Shown: one piece after another, positions 58,934 through 64,000 of the stretch
Numbering within the stretch: position 1 is the stretch's first letter
Layout of the letters: each line of letters opens with the position of its first letter
NCBI RefSeq assembly: GCF_014851685.1
Contig: NZ_JACVAC010000013.1
Location: forward strand, 1 to 64,000
DNA length: 64,000 bases
Reading direction: 5' to 3'
DNA from: Pseudomonas sp. PDM05
Lineage (GTDB): Bacteria; Pseudomonadota; Gammaproteobacteria; Pseudomonadales; Pseudomonadaceae
The notes under the pieces: model-generated
The model's database searches: none
Told to the model about the DNA's origin: nothing
The model's input: the letters and a program-made list of their open reading frames with translations, nothing else
Translations under genes and position numbers: made by a program

Positions 58934-60247
58934 TCAGACATCGCGCATCAACAGACCAAAACGCAGATCCATCTGCGCCGGGACCGGCACATACACCGTG
59001 TGCCCGTCCCCCGGCGCCACCTCGACGGCTTCGCCTTTGGCGTTGTGCATCATCTCCAGGTCGAAGTGGAAATTGCCCGCAGGCGTCATCAATTCCAAAT
59101 GATTGCCTACGGCAAAACGGTTCTTTACCTTCACCTCGGCCAGTTCGCCCCGACGCTCGCCGGTGAATTCCCCGACAAACTGCTGGCGCTCCGAAACTGA
59201 ACTGCCGTTCTGGTAATTCTGGTATTCGTCGTGCACATGCCGACGCAGGAAGCCTTCGGTGTAGCCGCGCTGCGCCAGGGACTCCAGGTCGGTCATCAGG
59301 TTGCGGTCAAATTCACGCCCGGCCACCGCGTCGTCTATCGCCCGGCGGTACACCTGGGTGGTGCGTGCGCAGTAGAAGTGGGACTTGGTGCGGCCTTCGA
59401 TTTTCAGCGAGTGCACGCCCATGTGGGTCAGGCGCTCCACGTGCTGCACAGCGCGCAGGTCCTTGGCGTTCATGATGTAGGTGCCGTGTTCGTCTTCAAA
59501 GGCGGGCATCTGCTCGTCGGGACGGTTGGCTTCCTGGAGCAGGAACACCTGGTCGGTCGGTGCGCCGATCCCCAGGGTCGGCTGGAATTGCTGGACGATG
59601 TCCCCCGTGGCGTTTTCCACCGCCGGCGTGGCCTGGTATTTCCAGCGGCAGGCATTGGTGCAGGTGCCTTGGTTGGCGTCGCGCTTGTTCATATAGCCTG
59701 AGAGCAGGCAGCGCCCGGAATAGGCCATGCACAACGCCCCGTGCACAAACACTTCCAGTTCCATGGCTGGCACCTGTTGGCGGATTTCGCCGATCTCTTC
59801 CAGGGACAATTCCCGCGACAGGATCACCCGGCAGATCCCTTGTTGTTGCCAGAACTCCACGCTGGCCCAGTTCACCGTATTGGCCTGCACCGACAGGTGG
59901 ATCGGCATTTGTGGGAAATGTCGGCGTACCAGCATGATCAGCCCGGGATCGGACATGATCAGCGCGTCCGGGCCCATGGCGATCACGGGGGCCAAGTCCT
60001 TGAGGAAGGTCTTGAGCTTGGCGTTGTGCGGCGCGATGTTGACCACCACGTAGAAGCGCTTGCCCAGCGCATGGGCTTCGTCGATGCCGAGGGCCAGGTT
60101 GGCATGGTCGAACTCGTTGTTGCGCACCCGCAGGCTGTAGCGCGGCTGGCCGGCGTAGACCGCATCGGCCCCGTAGGCGAAGGCGTAGCGCATGTTCTTC
60201 AGGGTGCCGGCAGGGGCGAGCAATTCGGGGGCGATAACAGGGGGCAT
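58934..60247 (-). CDS. trhP: Peptidase U32-family tRNA hydroxylation protein TrhP
   Basis: A 437-residue U32-family protein (YegQ/TrhP), required with prephenate in forming 5-hydroxyuridine at the tRNA wobble position. The N-terminal ELLAPAGTLKNMRYAFAYGADAVY and the four-cysteine iron-sulfur-type set within ALCMAYSGRCLLSGYM and TCTNACRWKY (about residues 165-200) are typical, as is the C-terminal beta-barrel. ATG 60247 was chosen over an in-frame TTG 18 bases upstream. Monocistronic, facing ctpM. Confidence 0.88.
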   Translation of the reverse strand: MPPVIAPELLAPAGTLKNMRYAFAYGADAVYAGQPRYSLRVRNNEFDHANLALGIDEAHALGKRFYVVVNIAPHNAKLKTFLKDLAPVIAMGPDALIMSDPGLIMLVRRHFPQMPIHLSVQANTVNWASVEFWQQQGICRVILSRELSLEEIGEIRQQVPAMELEVFVHGALCMAYSGRCLLSGYMNKRDANQGTCTNACRWKYQATPAVENATGDIVQQFQPTLGIGAPTDQVFLLQEANRPDEQMPAFEDEHGTYIMNAKDLRAVQHVERLTHMGVHSLKIEGRTKSHFYCARTTQVYRRAIDDAVAGREFDRNLMTDLESLAQRGYTEGFLRRHVHDEYQNYQNGSSVSERQQFVGEFTGERRGELAEVKVKNRFAVGNHLELMTPAGNFHFDLEMMHNAKGEAVEVAPGDGHTVYVPVPAQMDLRFGLLMRDV

Positions 60248-60410
60248 GGTGAGCACTTGAGTCAAAAAAGTGCGGCAGGGTAGAGCAAGTCGGTCTGTGG
60301 TTTATTGATCTGGGTCTAGCCTTGCAACAAAGAGGGCACTCGTGGCACTGGGCGTGGACTAAGCAGCAGGGGCCTACACAGGTCCTCTGTTTTTCTGACA
60401 TGGACCGGAC

Positions 60411-61478
60411 ATGAATCAAACCAACCTGCAATTCAAGACCTTGCTGCTACTGCTGGGCCTGGTGACCATCGCGTTTATCTGGATCTTGCTGCCGTTCTAC
60501 GGCGCGGTGTTCTGGGCAGTGATCCTCGGCATCATCTTTGCGCCGATGCAGCGCCGCCTGCAGCAGCGCTTTGGCTGGAACCGCAATCTGACGTCCCTGA
60601 GTACCTTGACGGTGTGCCTGGTGATCGCGATCTTGCCGGTGATCATCACCAGTGCCTTGCTGGTGCAAGAGGGGGCGACGCTCTATAAAAATATCGAAAG
60701 CGGCAAGCTGGACGTGGCCGGGTATATCGAGCAGTTCAAGAACTTCCTGCCGCCGTACTTCCAGCACCTGCTGGACCGCTTCGGCATGGGCAACCTGGAA
60801 GGGCTGCGCGAGAAGATCGTCAAGAGCGCGATGCAGGGCAGTCAGTTTTTTGCGACCCAGGCGTTCAGCTTTGGCCAGGGCACGTTTGATTTCCTGGTGA
60901 GCTTTTTCATCATGCTGTATCTGTTGTTTTTCCTGTTGCGCGACGGCCCTGATCTGGTGCGCAAAGTGCGCACGGCGGTGCCGTTGGCCGAGCCGCAGAA
61001 GCGTCGGTTGCAGCTCAAGTTCAATCGGGTGGTGCGTGCCACGGTCAAGGGCAACGTGTTGGTGGCCGTGACCCAAGGTGCGCTGGGCGGGTTGATCTTC
61101 TGGTTCCTGGACATTCCCAGCGCTTTGCTGTGGGCGGTGTTGATGGCGTTTCTGTCGCTGTTGCCAGCGGTGGGCGCGGGGATAGTGTGGGGGCCGGTGG
61201 CCGCCTACTTCCTGTTGAGCGGTTCGATCTGGCAGGGCGTGGTGCTGGGGTTGTTCGGTGTGTTTGTCATTGGGCTGGTGGACAACGTGCTGCGCCCGAT
61301 TCTGGTGGGCAAGGACACCAAGATGCCGGACTACCTGATCCTGATCTCGACCCTCGGCGGCCTGTCGGTGTTCGGCCTGAACGGGTTCGTGATCGGGCCG
61401 CTGGTGGCGGCGTTGTTCATGTCCAGCTGGGCACTGTTCGTGGAGAGCAAGCCGCGGGTCAAGTTGCCGTTGCCATGA
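60411..61478 (+). CDS. AI-2E family transporter / PerM-like permease
   Basis: A 355-residue membrane protein with about eight hydrophobic helices: two near the N-terminus (residues 8-50), one at about 65-85, and a C-terminal group (about 150-340). Family motifs include ILPFYGAVFWAVILGIIFAP near the start and LLPAVGAGIVWGPVAAY in the C-terminal half. Family members include TqsA (AI-2 export) and PerM-type proteins involved in sodium or proton movement; the substrate is unknown. It ends three bases before the convergent small gene. Confidence 0.88.
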   Translation: MNQTNLQFKTLLLLLGLVTIAFIWILLPFYGAVFWAVILGIIFAPMQRRLQQRFGWNRNLTSLSTLTVCLVIAILPVIITSALLVQEGATLYKNIESGKLDVAGYIEQFKNFLPPYFQHLLDRFGMGNLEGLREKIVKSAMQGSQFFATQAFSFGQGTFDFLVSFFIMLYLLFFLLRDGPDLVRKVRTAVPLAEPQKRRLQLKFNRVVRATVKGNVLVAVTQGALGGLIFWFLDIPSALLWAVLMAFLSLLPAVGAGIVWGPVAAYFLLSGSIWQGVVLGLFGVFVIGLVDNVLRPILVGKDTKMPDYLILISTLGGLSVFGLNGFVIGPLVAALFMSSWALFVESKPRVKLPLP

Positions 61479-61481
61479 GGC

Positions 61482-61664
61482 TCAGGCGTGCAGCTTGAAG
61501 TTTGACGCATGTTGCAGCTGCGTTTCGGCGGCGGACAATGAAGTGAGCGGGCCGCTGATAGGCTCGCCATCGCGCACCAGATACCAGCAGGCCAGCAACC
61601 CCAGCTCACGCAGAGGGGCGGGGACGGCGCTGCCGATGACGGACATGATTTGAACAGTGGGCAT
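61482..61664 (-). CDS. Small conserved-looking hypothetical protein
   Basis: A 60-residue protein starting MPTVQIMSVIGSAVPAPLRE. The start codon has a strong GGAGG five bases upstream, the chief reason to call it real. It contains a short moderately hydrophobic stretch (LGLLACWYLV, about residues 22-31) followed by RDGEPISGPLTSL. Family and function not recognised; cytoplasmic by absence of a signal. Confidence 0.6.
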   Translation of the reverse strand: MPTVQIMSVIGSAVPAPLRELGLLACWYLVRDGEPISGPLTSLSAAETQLQHASNFKLHA

Positions 61665-61755
61665 AAGAACCTCCAATCGCTATGGACGTCACCTTACGCG
61701 GCGCAGGGATCGGGGAAAAATCACCTGTCTCGATAGTGGACATTGACGGGACGCG

Positions 61756-61950
61756 TCAGTCCACCACTTGATCGAGCATCACCACCACTTCCTGCTCGCT
61801 GAGCAAGCCCTTGCGCACCAGGCTTTCTGCGAGCAACGCAAGGAATTTGGCACTGCGGTGGCCTTCCAGGTGCTTGAGTTCGGTAAGCGCGCTATAGACC
61901 TTGCTGGACGTACAGAGGCCAGCGGTATGGTGCGGGTTTTGTGTGGGCAT
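61756..61950 (-). CDS. Small hypothetical protein
   Basis: A 64-residue protein, MPTQNPHHTAGLCTSSKVY onward, ending with an amphipathic helical part (LLAESLVRKGLLSEQEVVVMLDQVVD) reminiscent of small helical adaptor segments. AAGGA lies about 11 bases before the ATG. It is upstream of, and on the same strand as, the other small gene, 91 bases away. No family recognised. Confidence 0.5.
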   Translation of the reverse strand: MPTQNPHHTAGLCTSSKVYSALTELKHLEGHRSAKFLALLAESLVRKGLLSEQEVVVMLDQVVD

Positions 61951-62130
61951 GGTCAGTCGTCCTTGTTGTTATTGGGTGGACAGGCTCGATAGTGAGAGTG
62001 TGTCGTGACACAAACATGACAGCGCGAGCCCCGTTCGAGCAAGTAGACAATGGTGTTGATGATGTGCGATTGCGCCTCGACCATTGTCCTCACAGCGACC
62101 TTGGCGCGATGAATCCAGACTTTCCATGCA

Positions 62131-62165
62131 AAAAAAAGGCCTCGCAGGGTGGGCGAGGCCTGTTT
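62131..62165 (-). terminator. Intrinsic terminator
   Basis: GGCCTCGC-AGGGTGG-GCGAGGCC, an 8-bp stem, with seven A residues on the plus strand giving a U run after the stem on the minus strand. It closes the Pro/Tyr-rich gene that ends at 62180. Confidence 0.88.
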
Positions 62166-62179
62166 CAGACAATTGGCGC

Positions 62180-62533
62180 TTACCAGCCGCGACCGTAGTA
62201 GCCGTGCGGAGGGCCGTAGTAGCCACGCGGAGGGCCGTAATAGACCGGCGCCGGGCGGTAGTAGACCTGTTGTTGCACGTACACCGGCGGTGGCGGTGCG
62301 TAGTAGACCGGCGGCGGAGCTGCATACACCGGCTGTGGCTGGACGTACACCGGTTGCTGCTGCACATAGACTTCACGCGGCTGGCTGGCAACCACGGAGC
62401 CTACGACGGCGGCGCCGACTAAAGCACCCAATACGGCCGGGCCACCCCATCCACCACCACCGTGGGCGGAGGCTTGGCCTGCCATCGCGAGTGCGCCAAC
62501 CAGCAAGGCGATCTTGGGGATTGTACGAATCAT
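62180..62533 (-). CDS. Secreted Pro/Tyr-rich repeat protein
   Basis: A 117-residue protein with a signal peptide (about residues 1-24, ending QASA), a Gly-rich, glycine-zipper-like hydrophobic part (WGGPAVLGALVGAAVVGSVV, about 29-48), then about nine tandem P-x-x-V-Y-type repeats (QQQPVYVQPQPVYAAPPP) and a final Y-Y-G-P-P-x-G repeat. Such proteins occur widely in Pseudomonas as envelope proteins without known role. GAGGA sits six bases before ATG 62533, favouring it over the ATG at 62539. Confidence 0.75.
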   Translation of the reverse strand: MIRTIPKIALLVGALAMAGQASAHGGGGWGGPAVLGALVGAAVVGSVVASQPREVYVQQQPVYVQPQPVYAAPPPVYYAPPPPVYVQQQVYYRPAPVYYGPPRGYYGPPHGYYGRGW

Positions 62534-62695
62534 GGTCATTCCTCGGTTAGCCCCTGCGCTTGTGGTCTGCAATCAATAGACTCAAGGATTGTCGCGGGGA
62601 TGCTTTTAAGACAACGTATTTCAAGAAAACAGCACGGCCGCTAGGTAAAGGTTGTGTAAGGTCTGTACCGATTTGCTTACTCAGAGGAGTTTTCC

Positions 62696-63514
62696 ATGCA
62701 AATGCACCCCAACAAGGACACCCAACTGTGTATGTCGCTGTCGGCGCGTCCCGGGAATTTTGGCCTGCGTTTTCATAACCACCTGTACGAACAGCTGGGT
62801 CTGAACTTCTACTATAAAGCCTTCAGCAGCCGGGATTTGCCCGGCGCGATCGGTGGTATCCGGGCGCTGGGCATTCGCGGTTGCGGGGTGTCGATGCCGT
62901 TCAAGGAGGCCGCCATTGCCTTAGTGGATGAACTCGACGATTCGGTTCAAGCCATCGACTCGCTCAACACCATCGTCAACACCGATGGCCATCTCAAGGC
63001 CTACAACACCGACTACATCGCCATCGAACAACTGCTGAAAAAGCATGCGGTACCCACAGACTCGACCTTCGCCCTGCGCGGCAGCGGCGGCATGGCCAAG
63101 GCCGTGGCCAGCGCCCTGCGTGACGGTGGCTACGGCAATGGCCTGATCGTGGCGCGCAACGAAGCGGCGGGCCGGGCGTTGGCACGCAACCTCGGGTACG
63201 AATGGCAGGCGGACCTGGGCGACGCGCGCCCGCAGATGCTGATCAACGTGACACCCATCGGCATGACCGGCGGGGCGCAGGCGAATGCGTTGGCGTTTGA
63301 CGCCGAGGCAATCGATGTGGCGGACACTGTGTTCGATGTGGTGGCGATCCCCGCCGAAACGCCGTTGATCGTGCGTGGACAGGCGCAAGGCAAGCGCGTG
63401 ATTACCGGGCTGGAAGTGATTGCGATCCAGGCGTTGGAGCAGTTTGTGCTGTACACCGGGGTGCGGCCTACAGACGAGCAGTTCCAGGCGGCGGTTGCCT
63501 TCGCCCGAACCTAA
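62696..63514 (+). CDS. Shikimate dehydrogenase-like protein (AroE family)
   Basis: A 272-residue AroE-family oxidoreductase. The catalytic Lys is in GVSMPFKEAA (about residue 70), the Asn/Asp substrate contacts in SLNTIVNTDG and YNTDYIA (about 90-110), and the cofactor loop is GSGGMAKAVA (about 129-138), close to GxGGxxxA. It lacks the NRT clamp after the loop (VARNEAAG) and resembles the HI0607-like shikimate dehydrogenase-like subgroup more than biosynthetic AroE. The true aroE is expected elsewhere. GAGGAG precedes the ATG. Confidence 0.82.
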   Translation: MQMHPNKDTQLCMSLSARPGNFGLRFHNHLYEQLGLNFYYKAFSSRDLPGAIGGIRALGIRGCGVSMPFKEAAIALVDELDDSVQAIDSLNTIVNTDGHLKAYNTDYIAIEQLLKKHAVPTDSTFALRGSGGMAKAVASALRDGGYGNGLIVARNEAAGRALARNLGYEWQADLGDARPQMLINVTPIGMTGGAQANALAFDAEAIDVADTVFDVVAIPAETPLIVRGQAQGKRVITGLEVIAIQALEQFVLYTGVRPTDEQFQAAVAFART

Positions 63515-63548
63515 GGCCCCCCGAAGCTCTAATGTTGGAGTGGGCTTG

Positions 63549-63640
63549 TGTGGGAGCGGGCTTGCTCGCGAAGGCGGTGGTTCAGCCACCATCTCCGGTG
63601 ACTGACACACTGCATTCGCGAGCAAGCCCGCTCCCACATT
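63549..63640. repeat. REPIN, TGTGGGAGCGGGCTTG class
   Basis: TGTGGGAGCGGGCTTGCTCG plus CGAA at the left is mirrored exactly at the right, giving 24 paired bases around a ~44-base centre that itself contains GGTGG-TTCAG-CCACC. It separates the convergent AroE-like and yceH genes. A solo copy of this class is at 9711-9737. Confidence 0.9.
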
Positions 63641-63650
63641 TAGGGGGGTG

Positions 63651-64000
63651 TTATGCCTGTTCCAGCTGGGTCAGGCGTTCTTCCAGTGCGGCAATCCGTG
63701 CTTCCAGCTCTTCAATGCGATCGGCTGAAACCGTGCTCCCACGCTCCACCGGATTGCCTCGCGCCGCGATAATCACCTCGATATCCGCCGGGTCCCCCAG
63801 CGCATGGGTGTATCGATCCTCCCGCTGCCCCGCCTGACGCGGCACCAACAGTGCCAGCCCCCGGGCAATCAAGCGTTCCAGCTGATGCACCACTTGCTCG
63901 GCATCTTCAAAGTCGTGCATGCGCCCGCTGCGGGTCAGCAGTTCATTGACGGTTTGCGGGCCACGCAAAAACAGCAGCCCGGTCAGGATCACCTGGGCCG
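63651..64000 (-). CDS. yceH: YceH/DUF480 family protein, 3' part
   Basis: The last ~116 residues of a UPF0502 (YceH) protein; the 5' end is beyond the window. The conserved ILTGLLFLRGPQTVNELLTR element and the winged-helix-like DFEDAEQVVHQLERLIARGL segment are present, and the protein ends in a coiled-coil tail (about the last 25 residues, IEELEARIAALEERL). Function of the family is unsettled; two winged-helix domains suggest nucleic-acid or protein binding. Confidence 0.88.
   Translation of the reverse strand, partial: AQVILTGLLFLRGPQTVNELLTRSGRMHDFEDAEQVVHQLERLIARGLALLVPRQAGQREDRYTHALGDPADIEVIIAARGNPVERGSTVSADRIEELEARIAALEERLTQLEQA

Noticed and set aside
62180..62533. Pro/Tyr repeats considered as a DNA-level tandem repeat or CRISPR-like array
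   Set aside because: The repeats are short, imperfect and in frame within an exported protein; there are no spacers.

Overview
The window comes from a Pseudomonas of the fluorescens group. This is inferred from the 5S rRNA end, the high-GC codon use, the Pseudomonas-type REP/REPIN hairpins between genes, and two blocks syntenic with P. aeruginosa: the psl operon, and the bqsRS-tlpQ-ctpM region. No tRNA, insertion sequence, prophage or CRISPR array was seen.

Layout. 1-9.7 kb: the tail of an rRNA operon, a second PBP2 (mrdA-like), a GFA-fold protein, an SRPBCC protein, a Fur-boxed TonB receptor, DNA polymerase II (polB), a GST-like protein and a DUF4174 protein. 9.7-25.1 kb, minus strand: a tightly coupled twelve-gene exopolysaccharide operon matching pslA-pslL in order, family and length, but without pslM-O. 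PslG keeps both catalytic glutamates at the P. aeruginosa residue numbers, while PslE carries a dead kinase-like domain. 25.5-29.6 kb: a TonB receptor with a signalling domain plus its FecR-like and FecI-like partners. 29.7-38.7 kb: small metabolic genes (LysE exporter, isonitrile hydratase with a divergent GlxA-type regulator, acetyltransferase, cysteine hydrolase, GH15, SDR, BglX). 38.7-42.7 kb: a complete fecIRA ferric-citrate system.

42.7-45.3 kb is the most unusual part. Three transcription units each begin with a sequence fitting the HrpL 'hrp box' (GGAACC/T-N15/16-CCACNNA). Two encode proteins with a Ser/Gly/Pro-rich N-terminus and a duplicated ~85-residue domain; the middle one could encode an 84-residue Ser/Thr-rich peptide. 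I read this as an orphan island of type III secretion substrates away from any secretion apparatus visible here.

45.3-50.4 kb: MFS transporter, a DapF-fold protein with both catalytic Cys replaced by Ser, cytosine deaminase, QueD and a patatin-like protein. 50.6-58.9 kb: two PepSY proteins with a two-component system (bqsR/bqsS, also called carR/carS), then chemoreceptor (TlpQ-like), ion/carboxylate-type transporter, chemoreceptor (CtpM-like). 58.9-64 kb: a U32 tRNA-hydroxylation protein, an AI-2E/PerM family protein, two small hypothetical genes, a Pro/Tyr-repeat secreted protein, an AroE-like dehydrogenase and the 3' part of yceH.

Main themes are iron acquisition under Fur and surface signalling, biofilm polysaccharide, cation/chemoeffector sensing, and a possible type III effector set.
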